From Solobacterium sp. (GTDB taxonomy: Bacteria; Bacillota_I; Bacilli_A; Erysipelotrichales; Erysipelotrichaceae): a stretch of DNA of 64,000 nucleotides. Every line of letters begins with the position of its first letter. Position 1 is the stretch's first letter. The stretch lies in contig JAFWEW010000032.1 in assembly GCA_017512725.1 (NCBI GenBank), forward strand, positions 62,001 through 126,000. The letters run 5' to 3'. A program made the position numbers and the translations under genes. Shown piece after piece: positions 42,377 to 50,904 of the stretch. Under the pieces are notes generated by a model. The model was not told the DNA's origin and made no database searches. It saw only the letters and a program-made list of their open reading frames with translations.

Positions 42377-44155
42377 ATGTATCGGATCCAGCCCCGCAGC
42401 AGAGCGGAACTTTCCCTGGCCGCTTCCGGTCAGATCACCTGTGATCTGGTTCTTTTGAACACGCGCATCGTCAATGTATTTACCGGTGAGATCCTGCCTG
42501 GAGCGATCTATCTCTATGACGGCTTTATCGCCCATGTTGATTATGAACATCCGTATGAGAAAACCCAGCCGGCAGAAACGGAAGAAGATCTCAATGGCAG
42601 ATATGTAACGCCCGGTCTCATTGATGCTCATATGCATATTGAATCGAGCATGCTGAAGCCGCAGGAATTTGCCCGGACGGTTCTTCCGCTCGGTACGACG
42701 ACGGTCATTACCGATCCGCATGAGATTGGCAATGTCATGGGAGTCCGGGGTGTGGAATATATGATCCGGATGTCGGAAGATCTTCCGATGCGCCAGCTGA
42801 TCAATATTCCTAGCTGTGTTCCCGCAGTGCCGGGAAGAGAGTTTTCCGGTGCGGATTTTCTGGCCTATGAGATCAAAACCCTTGCCAGATATGACCGGAC
42901 CCCGGGACTTGCGGAGATCATGGATTACATGGCTGTGATCAACGGGGAAAAACGGATGGGTGATATCCTGGATGCCGCAGAAGATGCTGGTCTTTATCTG
43001 CAGGGGCACTGCCCGAGAGTATCCGGCAATCTGCTGTCGGCCTATCTTGCCGGCGGACCAATGACGGATCATGAAAGTACGCTGGCCGAGGAGGCAATTG
43101 AAAAATACCGGCAGGGGATGTTTGTGGATATCAAGGAATCCTCGTTCGGCCGGAACGTAAAAACACTCACCGAAGCACTTTCCAAGTTCCGTTTCCATGA
43201 CCGGATGTGCTTCTGCACGGATGATATTGAACCGGGTGATCTCATCCATCAGGGACACCTGAACTATGTGGCAATGCGGGCGATTCAGTCCGGAATGGAT
43301 CCGGTGGATGTAATCCGGTGCTGCACCATTAATGTCGCAAGAGAAGCCGGCATCAACCGGCTTGGTGCCATTGCGCCGGGCTATGCGGCGGATCTGAATG
43401 TGTATGATCTTCTGGAAGAATTAAAGCCATACTGTGTTTACTATGCAGGAGACAAAGTTGCTGAGCAGGGAAGACTGACAGTCGAAATCGGGAGATTCCA
43501 GGATCCGATCGAACAGGAAAACACGGTGAACCTGCCGGAGCTTTCCGTGGAACGGCTGCGTCTGACCGCGCCAAAGGCAGAGGGAACGGTTTCGGTGAAT
43601 GTCATTGATTTCGGCAATCCGACCAGCGGCATCTCAAAACAGAAAACGTATGAGTTTCCGGTTCAGGACCACACGCTGATCTTCCCGGATGATACGTTTC
43701 AGTATGCGGCGGTGATCAACCGGCATGGCAAAAACCATGTGAGTCTTGCGGTTGTCCGTCATATCGGTTTGAGAAGAGGTGCGATCGCAACAACGGTATC
43801 CCATGATTCCCATAACATGACGGTTGTTTATCAAAAACCGGAAGATGCACTGCTCGCTGTCGAAGCACTGAAAGAATGCCGCGGCGGGATGTGTGCCGTC
43901 TGTGACGGAACCGTACTGTCGCTGCTGCCGCTGCCCATTGCCGGTCTCATCTATGACGGGACATGCGACGAAGCGGCTCAGGCAGCAGAGGAAATGAAAA
44001 AAGCGGACCGGATGCTCGGTCTGACCGAGATCGAAAATCCGCTGCTGCGCTGTGCCTCCATTGCTCTGCCGGTCGTGCCGGAAATCCGGCTCACGGATCT
44101 TGGTATGGTAGAGGTTGCGACAAAGAAGTTTGTACCGGTGTTTCCGGATCACTGA
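42377..44155 (+). CDS. ade: Adenine deaminase
   Basis: The 592-residue amidohydrolase converts adenine to hypoxanthine. The metal-binding GLIDAHMHIESSMLKPQEFA lies near residues 81-100. DPHEIGNVMGVRGVEYM, GHCPRVSG, MCFCTDDIEPGDLI and the C-terminal AdeC domain (HDSHNMTVVY, GGMCAVCDG) are all present. Length matches AdeC enzymes. The gene begins one base after the phosphorylase stop and lacks an SD of its own, so translation is probably coupled. With the importer and phosphorylase it completes a route from adenosine to hypoxanthine. Its end overlaps the convergent rnhC by 7 bases. Confidence 0.95.
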   Translation: MYRIQPRSRAELSLAASGQITCDLVLLNTRIVNVFTGEILPGAIYLYDGFIAHVDYEHPYEKTQPAETEEDLNGRYVTPGLIDAHMHIESSMLKPQEFARTVLPLGTTTVITDPHEIGNVMGVRGVEYMIRMSEDLPMRQLINIPSCVPAVPGREFSGADFLAYEIKTLARYDRTPGLAEIMDYMAVINGEKRMGDILDAAEDAGLYLQGHCPRVSGNLLSAYLAGGPMTDHESTLAEEAIEKYRQGMFVDIKESSFGRNVKTLTEALSKFRFHDRMCFCTDDIEPGDLIHQGHLNYVAMRAIQSGMDPVDVIRCCTINVAREAGINRLGAIAPGYAADLNVYDLLEELKPYCVYYAGDKVAEQGRLTVEIGRFQDPIEQENTVNLPELSVERLRLTAPKAEGTVSVNVIDFGNPTSGISKQKTYEFPVQDHTLIFPDDTFQYAAVINRHGKNHVSLAVVRHIGLRRGAIATTVSHDSHNMTVVYQKPEDALLAVEALKECRGGMCAVCDGTVLSLLPLPIAGLIYDGTCDEAAQAAEEMKKADRMLGLTEIENPLLRCASIALPVVPEIRLTDLGMVEVATKKFVPVFPDH

Positions 44156-44997
44156 ACATTCAGCTTTTCCGTATTTTTGAAATGAAGCTTGGCGACTTCG
44201 CCGAGCTTTTCTTTTCCATAACGTGCAACGAATTCTGCGGCACTCTGATCTGCCGGTGCACCGGAACCCTTGGCAAAGGTCATATGATATTTGGCATTCA
44301 TCTCATCCATGAATTCCAGAAATGCATTCCGTGCAATGACGGAAGCGGCACCGACCGCCGGGTATTTGTTTTCTGCCTTCGTCTCGAAGTGCAGGGAACG
44401 GATGACTTCCGGTTCTTTTCTCAGATAGCTGTAATAGACCGGCTTCTCGGCAAACTGATCCACAACACAGAATGCGGGAAGCTTCGTCTTTTTGGAAAGA
44501 TTGATATAAGCCTGGTTGTGGAGCTTGGCCTTGATCGCATTCATGTTGTTGGTGCTGTGAACGGAATTGTATTTGGCAGGCGTAACGATCAGGATCGTAT
44601 GCGGCAGGAGCTGTTTCAGCTTAGGAGCGATTTTCCGGATCTCAGAATCGGTAAGTGCCTTGGAATCCTTTACCCCGAGTGCCCGGATCTGATCCAGTGT
44701 TGAGGCATCAACGACCGCAGCGGAAACACAGACCGGACCGAAATAATCGCCGGTACCGACTTCATCACTGCCGCTCTGGGGAAGAATGACATCGTCATTT
44801 TTCTGAAATGCGGCCGCATAGATTTCTGCATCTTTGCCCTGAAACACGACTTTTCCGCTGTTGTAGCAGGTAATGACGCAGTTTTCCGGGCGAAGCTGCC
44901 ATTTCGCATAGGCAGGAGCGCTGCCTGCAGTATCACAGAACGTCTCAAACAGACGGTTCTGATCGCTTTCCGATAATTTCAGTGTGATCGTACTCAT
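44149..44997 (-). CDS. rnhC: Ribonuclease HIII
   Basis: The 282-residue enzyme cleaves the RNA strand of RNA-DNA hybrids. The N-terminal TBP-like substrate-binding domain covers about residues 1-85. The catalytic domain opens with SGSDEVGTGDYFGPVCVSAAVV, the RNase HIII signature with the first acidic residues, and includes VKDSKALTDSEI and VVDQFAEKPVYY. On the minus strand a perfect TATAAT (45004-45009) is followed by exactly six bases and the ATG, so a leaderless transcript is predicted; GGAG lies 14 bases before the ATG, too far to be a good SD. It overlaps the 3' end of adenine deaminase. Confidence 0.95.
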   Translation of the reverse strand: MSTITLKLSESDQNRLFETFCDTAGSAPAYAKWQLRPENCVITCYNSGKVVFQGKDAEIYAAAFQKNDDVILPQSGSDEVGTGDYFGPVCVSAAVVDASTLDQIRALGVKDSKALTDSEIRKIAPKLKQLLPHTILIVTPAKYNSVHSTNNMNAIKAKLHNQAYINLSKKTKLPAFCVVDQFAEKPVYYSYLRKEPEVIRSLHFETKAENKYPAVGAASVIARNAFLEFMDEMNAKYHMTFAKGSGAPADQSAAEFVARYGKEKLGEVAKLHFKNTEKLNVQ

Positions 44998-45003
44998 AGC
45001 GAA

Positions 45004-45009
45004 ATTATA
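45004..45009 (-). promoter_or_regulatory. -10 box of rnhC placed for leaderless transcription
   Basis: TATAAT on the minus strand ends 7 bases before the rnhC start codon. Only 35 bases separate this start from that of the divergent GNAT gene, so the -35 region must lie at or inside the neighbouring gene's start. Confidence 0.55.
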
Positions 45010-45032
45010 CTCCAGATGATAGACTCAGACAT

Positions 45033-45521
45033 ATGATGATCGTACGGCACTTAAGAGAAGAAGACCTTGATGAAGCCATGAAGATTTATGCTTCGGCAAG
45101 AGCGTTTATGAAGCGGATCGGTAACGGTACCCAGTGGAAGGATTCCTGGCCACCAAGAGAAATTCTGGAACAGGACATCAAAAACGGAAATGCCTATGCG
45201 GTGGAAGAAGATCAGGCTTTGAAGGGGGTATTTGTTTACTGGTATGGGGATCATGCCGAACCTACCTATGATCAGATCTATGAAGGAAGCTGGATGCAGG
45301 AAGGACCTTACGGAGTGGTTCATAGGATCGCTGCGAAGGAAGGCTCGCATGCCGGCCGGTTCGCACTGCAGTGGGCAAAGGAACAGTGCGGGCATATGCG
45401 CATCGATACGCATGAAAACAATGCGGCAATGATCCATACGCTGGAACAGCTCGGCTTTTCCCGACGAGGGATCATTTATCTCGAAAACGGGGAATCCCGG
45501 ATTGCCTTTGAAGTGTTTTGA
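45033..45521 (+). CDS. GNAT-family N-acetyltransferase
   Basis: The 162-residue GNAT protein shows VVHRIAAKEGSHAGRFALQWAKEQCGHMRIDTHENNAAMIHTLEQLGFSRRGIIYLENGESRIAFEVF, which covers the acetyl-CoA loop region and C-terminal motif B. The N-terminal ARAFMKRIGNGTQWKDSWPPREILEQDIKNG is typical of a small subgroup of Firmicute GNATs. The substrate is unknown. ATG occurs at 45033 and 45036, and no SD is visible. TAGACT at 45020-45025 lies seven bases before 45033. Confidence 0.85.
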   Translation: MMIVRHLREEDLDEAMKIYASARAFMKRIGNGTQWKDSWPPREILEQDIKNGNAYAVEEDQALKGVFVYWYGDHAEPTYDQIYEGSWMQEGPYGVVHRIAAKEGSHAGRFALQWAKEQCGHMRIDTHENNAAMIHTLEQLGFSRRGIIYLENGESRIAFEVF

Positions 45522-45621
45522 AAATACCTGCCTATTTGTTTCATGAGGCGGTATAATGAAATACAGATAAACGCATTTTTCTATGCGTAACAGACAATTT
45601 ACAATTAAGGAGATCTGACGT

Positions 45622-47691
45622 ATGGCTGTAAAAGCGAAAACAGGCAGTACTGCTGTGAAAAAGACTGTGAAACCTGCCGCTCCCAAACCTGCTGCGGAGA
45701 AGAAAAAACCGGCAGCGAAGAAGAGCGCTGTGAAGAAGCCGCAGACGAAAGCTGCTGTAAAGAAGGCGGAAAAGAAGCCTGAAAAGAGCGCTGCTCTCGA
45801 TCCTGTATTTCTGACCGAGTATGACCGGTACCTGTTCGGAAAGGGCAGAGACTATAAGGTCTATCAGAAGATGGGTGCACACCCGGCCGTTCTGGATGGA
45901 AAGAAGGGCTGGCATTTTGCGGTATGGGCGCCGCATGCCAAAGCTGTTTCGATCGTCTGCGACCGCAATGACTGGAACCCCGAAGCCAACTATATGATTC
46001 CGCTGGAAAAGAGCGGCGTATTTGAAGGCTTTATCGAAGGAATGGAAGAGGGCGAAGCATATAAATATGCGATCACCACAAAGAAGGGCGATATCCTCTA
46101 CAAAGCGGATCCGTATGCGTTCCATGCGGAACTCCGTCCGGCCAATGCCAGCAAAACCGCGGACATCTGCGGCTATACCTGGGACGATCAGAAGTGGATG
46201 AAGGAACGTTCGGAAAAGAATACGTTCGAACAGCCGATGGCGATTTATGAAGTGCATCTTGGATCGTGGAAGAAATATGACAAGGATGACAAGGACAGCT
46301 TCATGTCCTATACCGACCTTGCCCATGAGCTGGCAGAATACTGCAACTGGATGGGCTATACCCACGTTGAGCTGATGGGTATTGCAGAATATCCGTTTGA
46401 CGGTTCCTGGGGCTATCAGGTCACAGGATACTACGCACCGACGTCCCGTTACGGTACACCGAAAGAATTCATGTACATGGTCGATTACCTTCATACAAAG
46501 GGCATCGGCGTCATTCTTGACTGGGTGCCGGCACACTTCCCGAAGGATGCCCACGGACTTGCCAACTTTGACGGAGAAGCAACCTATGAATATGCAGATC
46601 CGAGAATGGGCGAACATCCCGACTGGGGCACAAAGTGCTTTGACTATTCCAAGCATGAAGTTCTGAACTTCATGATCGGCAATGCGCTGTACTGGTACGA
46701 TGAGTATCACATTGACGGACTGCGTGTCGATGCCGTTGCGTCCATGCTGTATCTGGACTATGGCCGCAAGGACGGCGAGTGGGTGCCGAACAAATACGGC
46801 GGAAACGGCAACCTCGATGCGATCGAATTCTTCAAGCATCTGAACTCCGTGATCCGCGGCCGCAAAGACGGAGCGATCATAATCGCGGAGGAATCTACCG
46901 CATGGCCGAAGATTACCACCCGTCCGGAAGAGGACGGCCTTGGCTTCACCTATAAGTGGAACATGGGCTGGATGCATGACTTCCTGGATTACATGAAGCT
47001 GGATCCGTATTTCCGCAAGGACAACCATAATAAGATGACATTCGGCATGAGCTATGCCACCAGTGAAAAGTTCATCCTGGTGCTCTCGCATGATGAGGTG
47101 GTTCATCTGAAGTGTTCCATGATCAACAAGATGCCGGGCTATGAAGTTGACAAGTTTGCCAATCTGAAATGCGGCTACTTCTTCATGTTCGGTCATGCCG
47201 GAAAGAAACTGCTGTTTATGGGACAGGATTTTGCCCAGTACCATGAATGGGATGAAAATGTGGAACTGGACTGGTGGCTGTGTGACCAGCCGCTGAACCG
47301 CGGTGTTCTGCTGTTTGTCAAAGATCTGCTGCATATCTACCGCACACATCCGGCAATGTATGAGCTGGATGATTCCTGGGAAGGATTTGAATGGGTCAAT
47401 GCCGATGACCGTGACCGCAGCATCTTCTCCTTCATCCGCAGGGACCGCAGCAAGAAAAAGAGTCTCCTGTTCGTTGTGAACATGACGCCGATGGAGCGTT
47501 CGGATTATATGGTCGGTGTTCCGGCAAAGGGCAGCTACAAGCTTCTGCTGGATGAATACGGCGCAGTTGATCCGAAGGGCGTAAAGCAGGCGGTATACAA
47601 GGCAGAAAAGGGTGAATGTGACAAGAAGGACTACCACATTTCCTATCCGCTGCCGCCGTACGGCATTGCGATGTTTGAATTCAACGGCTGA
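45622..47691 (+). CDS. glgB: Glycogen branching enzyme with Lys/Ala-rich N-terminal tail
   Basis: The 689-residue GH13 enzyme forms alpha-1,6 branches. Residues 1-57 are a repetitive Lys/Ala/Pro tail (for example KKPAAKKSAVKKPQTKAAVKK) like histone H1 tails. Residues about 65-175 form a CBM48-like domain (WHFAVWAPHAKAVSIVCDRNDW). The catalytic barrel has YTHVELMGI, GLRVDAVASMLY (nucleophile Asp), IIIAEEST (acid Glu) and LVLSHDEVVH. AAGGAG lies 8 bases before the ATG, and TATAAT at 45552-45557 is the likely -10. No other glycogen gene is adjacent. A terminator follows. Confidence 0.94.
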   Translation: MAVKAKTGSTAVKKTVKPAAPKPAAEKKKPAAKKSAVKKPQTKAAVKKAEKKPEKSAALDPVFLTEYDRYLFGKGRDYKVYQKMGAHPAVLDGKKGWHFAVWAPHAKAVSIVCDRNDWNPEANYMIPLEKSGVFEGFIEGMEEGEAYKYAITTKKGDILYKADPYAFHAELRPANASKTADICGYTWDDQKWMKERSEKNTFEQPMAIYEVHLGSWKKYDKDDKDSFMSYTDLAHELAEYCNWMGYTHVELMGIAEYPFDGSWGYQVTGYYAPTSRYGTPKEFMYMVDYLHTKGIGVILDWVPAHFPKDAHGLANFDGEATYEYADPRMGEHPDWGTKCFDYSKHEVLNFMIGNALYWYDEYHIDGLRVDAVASMLYLDYGRKDGEWVPNKYGGNGNLDAIEFFKHLNSVIRGRKDGAIIIAEESTAWPKITTRPEEDGLGFTYKWNMGWMHDFLDYMKLDPYFRKDNHNKMTFGMSYATSEKFILVLSHDEVVHLKCSMINKMPGYEVDKFANLKCGYFFMFGHAGKKLLFMGQDFAQYHEWDENVELDWWLCDQPLNRGVLLFVKDLLHIYRTHPAMYELDDSWEGFEWVNADDRDRSIFSFIRRDRSKKKSLLFVVNMTPMERSDYMVGVPAKGSYKLLLDEYGAVDPKGVKQAVYKAEKGECDKKDYHISYPLPPYGIAMFEFNG

Positions 47692-47713
47692 TTCAATCAC
47701 AAATTAGGTTAAC

Positions 47714-47750
47714 AAAGGACTGTTCTGTATGTGCGTCAGAGCAGTCTTTT
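47714..47750 (+). terminator. glgB terminator
   Basis: GGACTGTTCTG (47717-47727) pairs throughout with CAGAGCAGTCT (47737-47747), including two wobbles, followed by TTT. Confidence 0.75.
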
Positions 47751-47861
47751 CCTTTGTGGGAATGATTGATCTTCGTATGGATAATCTTCCGCAGCAGCAA
47801 TTTCATTCCTTTTGATTTTCTTCCTGCATGTATGACATGGGATTTTGACAGAAAGAAGAAA

Positions 47862-47890
47862 TTGCCGCTTTTACCCGGTTGCGCTATGAT
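47862..47890 (+). promoter_or_regulatory. Promoter giving a predicted leaderless cvpA-like transcript
   Basis: TTGCCG (47862-47867), a 17-bp spacer and TATGAT (47885-47890) are followed by six bases and the ATG at 47897. No SD is present. Confidence 0.72.
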
Positions 47891-47896
47891 ACTTAC

Positions 47897-48592
47897 ATGA
47901 TTACGATTCCTGAAAACTACCTGATGGGCATTAATATCGGTGTGATTGCACTGTATGTGTTTTTTATATTCCGCGGAGCGAAGAAGGGGTTCCTGCTTCA
48001 GATCCTTTCCACGTTTGGTACGTTCCTTGCGTTTTTTGCGGCGTGGCGTTACTGCGGGTTCGCATCGAAATACTATCATCTCTGGCCGGAACAGCTGAAT
48101 CCGATGAATGCAACGCCGTATCTCAAAGATGCGGTATACGAATATCTGAGTGAGATCGCATGGTTCATTGCGCTGTTTGTCATTATCCTGCTTCTGTGCA
48201 AGATTCTTGAAAAGATGGTACAGGGCATTTCCGATCTGCCGGTCATTAAGGAGATCAGCGGTCTGCTCGGAGGTCTGCTCGGCGGGATGGCAGCGACGGT
48301 CTGGATCATTGTGATTTCGATGATCATGCGCACACCGCTGTTTGTAAACGGAACCGAAGCGGCGGACAACACGATGGTAGGCATTATCAGCTCCACATCG
48401 GCAAGAGTCGTTGAACAGTTTGCCGGTCCGGTAACCTCTTCCGAAACCTTCTCCAAGCTCCTCCATAACGTTCAGGATCTTGACGGCAAGGACAAGGAAT
48501 ATATCGAGAACTGGCTCAGTGATCATGGCTTTGATCCGCTTCCCACACAGGGGCAGGCCGTACCGCAGGCGGGTGAGGGAACAAGCGAATGA
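47897..48592 (+). CDS. CvpA-family membrane protein
   Basis: The 231-residue protein has four transmembrane segments (about 8-25, 28-48, 78-100 and 115-145) and the CvpA arrangement GAKKGFLLQILSTFGTFLAFFAAWRYCGF. E. coli CvpA is needed for colicin V production, while Firmicute homologues usually sit just upstream of mutS2, as here. The C-terminal 75 residues are cytosolic or exported and low in hydrophobicity. The ATG lies six bases after a -10 box and lacks an SD, so leaderless translation is predicted. It overlaps mutS2 by ATGA. Confidence 0.82.
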   Translation: MITIPENYLMGINIGVIALYVFFIFRGAKKGFLLQILSTFGTFLAFFAAWRYCGFASKYYHLWPEQLNPMNATPYLKDAVYEYLSEIAWFIALFVIILLLCKILEKMVQGISDLPVIKEISGLLGGLLGGMAATVWIIVISMIMRTPLFVNGTEAADNTMVGIISSTSARVVEQFAGPVTSSETFSKLLHNVQDLDGKDKEYIENWLSDHGFDPLPTQGQAVPQAGEGTSE

Positions 48593-50904
48593 GTCTGTTT
48601 ACCAGATTTGAACTGGACCGGATTCGGGATGAAATAAAAGAAGAATGTCTGACCCTTCCGGGGCAGCGGATCATGATGGCGGTTGAACCGTCTTTTTCTC
48701 CGATTGAGATTCGAAGAAGAAGGAACCGTCTGGAAGAAGCGATGGATGCGCAGGTCCGTTTCGGTGCTCCGATGCTGGAAGGAACCGGGGATCCGGAAAG
48801 CCTGCTGAACCAGGCTTCCAAGGGCAGAGTGCTGACGGCACAGGAACTGCTTCAGGTTCTCAAGCTGATAAGGACGGTGAGAACCGTTCGGGAATATGAA
48901 AATAATCTGAAGGAAATACCGCATGAAGAACTTCATGATCTTTTTTCGACGCTGATCATTCACGAAGCGCTGGAACGAAAGATCGCAGATATTATCAATG
49001 ACTATGGAGAAGTCAAGGATTCCGCAAGTCCCGCTCTGAAGGATATCCGCAGACAGCTTCGGTCAGCCGATCAGCGTATTGCCGAAGCCGTTGAACAGTT
49101 CCGTTCCTCCCATGCGGAGTCCATGGTGGATTCGATCGTAACCGTGCGCAACGGCCGTACTGTCCTTCTGGTACGTGTCAGCGACAAGAACCGCTTTGGC
49201 GGCATCGTATACGGTGATTCCCAGAGCCATCAGGCCAGCTATATCGAACCGTCATCTCTGATGCGTGCCAATAACCGGAAGCTGGAGCTTCAGAATGAAG
49301 AGGAAGAGGAGATCGCACGGATTCTTGCGGTCATCAGCCAGGAAGTAACTGCGAAAGCGGAAGAGGAACTTTCCAATGTGGAGACACTGGCAATTCTCGA
49401 TGATCTGTTTGCCAAGGCATCCTGGGGCGTTAAGAACCATGCCTGTGCGGCAAATCTGAATGAAGAGAAACGATTCACGATCCGTCAGGCAAGGCACCCG
49501 CTGATATCTGAAAAAGATGCGGTTAAAAATGATTATCATCTGCAGGATCCGTATCACACCCTGCTGATCACCGGTCCCAATACCGGTGGAAAGACCGTAT
49601 CGATGAAAATCTTCGGTCTGTTTACCCTGATGACCTACTGCGGCATGCCGGTTACGGCAGAGGAAGCGGATATCCCGTTCTTTGACCGGGTATTCGCAGA
49701 CATCGGCGATGATCAGTCGGTTGCCAGTTCGCTGTCTTCCTTTTCTGCGCATGTGGAAAAACAGGCGGAGATGCTGAGAGAAGCGACGGAACATTCGCTG
49801 ATCCTGCTCGATGAGATCGGCAGCGGCACAGACCCAAGAGAAGGCGAAAGCCTTGCGATCGCAATTCTCAATGAACTGCGCAAGCGGCAGGCAACGGTAA
49901 TCGCCACAACGCATTACAGCCGTCTGAAAGCCTATGGCCGAAGACATGATGATATTCTGGTCGCAACCGTTGAATTTGATTTTAAGACCCTGCGTCCGAC
50001 CTATCGGTATCTGGAAGGGATCACCGGAGAATCCAATGCGCTTTCGGTTGCGGAACGGTGCGGTCTTCCTTCCGGCGTGATCAGTTATGCCCGCTTTCTG
50101 AAACAGCAGTCCAAAACGGATGAAGAGGGCATGATGGAGCGTCTGGAAAAACAGCTGATGGAAGCTGAACAGAAAAACCGGAAGCTGGAAGAATCCCTCG
50201 CAAAGATCAAGGAATACCAGAAGACTCTGGAAGAAGAACATGCCCGGATCGCTTCCCGCCGGGAAGAACTCCTGGATGAGGCAAGAGGGGAAGCGGAAGA
50301 GATCGTTGAACATGCCCGGGAAGAAGCAGATGCGATCTTAAAAGATCTCCGGAACAGCTCGAAATCCGCAAAATATCATGAACTGCTGAAACAGAAAACA
50401 CAGCTGGATACGATCAATGCCGCTGCTGCAAAAGAAGTGCGGTCTTCCCCGGATGACTTCCGGGAAGGCGATACCGTGGAACTCCGTTCGAGCGGTGCCG
50501 TCGCCCGGATCGTCAGTATCCGCAAAAAGGAGATCGTCATTCTGCTTAACGGACGGGAAGTAAAGGTCAAGCCGGCGCAGATCCGCCCGAGCCTGAAACG
50601 GCTGCCGAAGGAAAAAGCACCGGAACAGCAGGTATCGTCGTTTACCGTACCGGATTCGGTACCGATGGAATGCAACCTGATTGGGTTATATGTGGATGAA
50701 GCACGGGAAGAACTGCTGGATTATATGGATTCTGCGAAGCTTGCCCGTCTGAAAACCTTCCGGATCATCCATGGCGATGGTTCCGGGGCACTGCGCAAGA
50801 TGGTGCAGGAACTGCTGGCAAAAGACAGCTCGGTCGACAGTTACCGGTACGGGATGCCCAATGAAGGCGGTACCGGCGCAACCGTCGTAACAATGAAAGA
50901 CTGA
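48589..50904 (+). CDS. mutS2: MutS2 ATPase/endonuclease
   Basis: The 771-residue protein has core and clamp regions, then the ATPase domain with Walker A LLITGPNTGGKTVSMKIFG (about 324-342), FADIGDDQSVASSLSSFSAHVEKQ, Walker B LILLDEIGSGTDPREG and ATTHYSRLKAY. A long coiled coil follows (about 505-590), then a C-terminal Smr domain (CNLIGLYVDEAREELLDYMDSA...FRIIHGDGSGALRKMV). The Smr LDLRG motif reads NLIGL here and HGxGTG reads HGDGSG. MutS2 acts on branched DNA and on stalled, collided ribosomes. It overlaps the cvpA-like gene by ATGA and uvrC by one base. Confidence 0.95.
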   Translation: MSLFTRFELDRIRDEIKEECLTLPGQRIMMAVEPSFSPIEIRRRRNRLEEAMDAQVRFGAPMLEGTGDPESLLNQASKGRVLTAQELLQVLKLIRTVRTVREYENNLKEIPHEELHDLFSTLIIHEALERKIADIINDYGEVKDSASPALKDIRRQLRSADQRIAEAVEQFRSSHAESMVDSIVTVRNGRTVLLVRVSDKNRFGGIVYGDSQSHQASYIEPSSLMRANNRKLELQNEEEEEIARILAVISQEVTAKAEEELSNVETLAILDDLFAKASWGVKNHACAANLNEEKRFTIRQARHPLISEKDAVKNDYHLQDPYHTLLITGPNTGGKTVSMKIFGLFTLMTYCGMPVTAEEADIPFFDRVFADIGDDQSVASSLSSFSAHVEKQAEMLREATEHSLILLDEIGSGTDPREGESLAIAILNELRKRQATVIATTHYSRLKAYGRRHDDILVATVEFDFKTLRPTYRYLEGITGESNALSVAERCGLPSGVISYARFLKQQSKTDEEGMMERLEKQLMEAEQKNRKLEESLAKIKEYQKTLEEEHARIASRREELLDEARGEAEEIVEHAREEADAILKDLRNSSKSAKYHELLKQKTQLDTINAAAAKEVRSSPDDFREGDTVELRSSGAVARIVSIRKKEIVILLNGREVKVKPAQIRPSLKRLPKEKAPEQQVSSFTVPDSVPMECNLIGLYVDEAREELLDYMDSAKLARLKTFRIIHGDGSGALRKMVQELLAKDSSVDSYRYGMPNEGGTGATVVTMKD

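Noticed and set aside
45541-47700. A very long open frame antisense to glgB (over 700 codons)
   Set aside because: It mirrors the codon structure of glgB, has no SD and encodes a Cys/His/Arg-rich chain without any family motif. Similar antisense frames occur opposite leuS, purA and lon.
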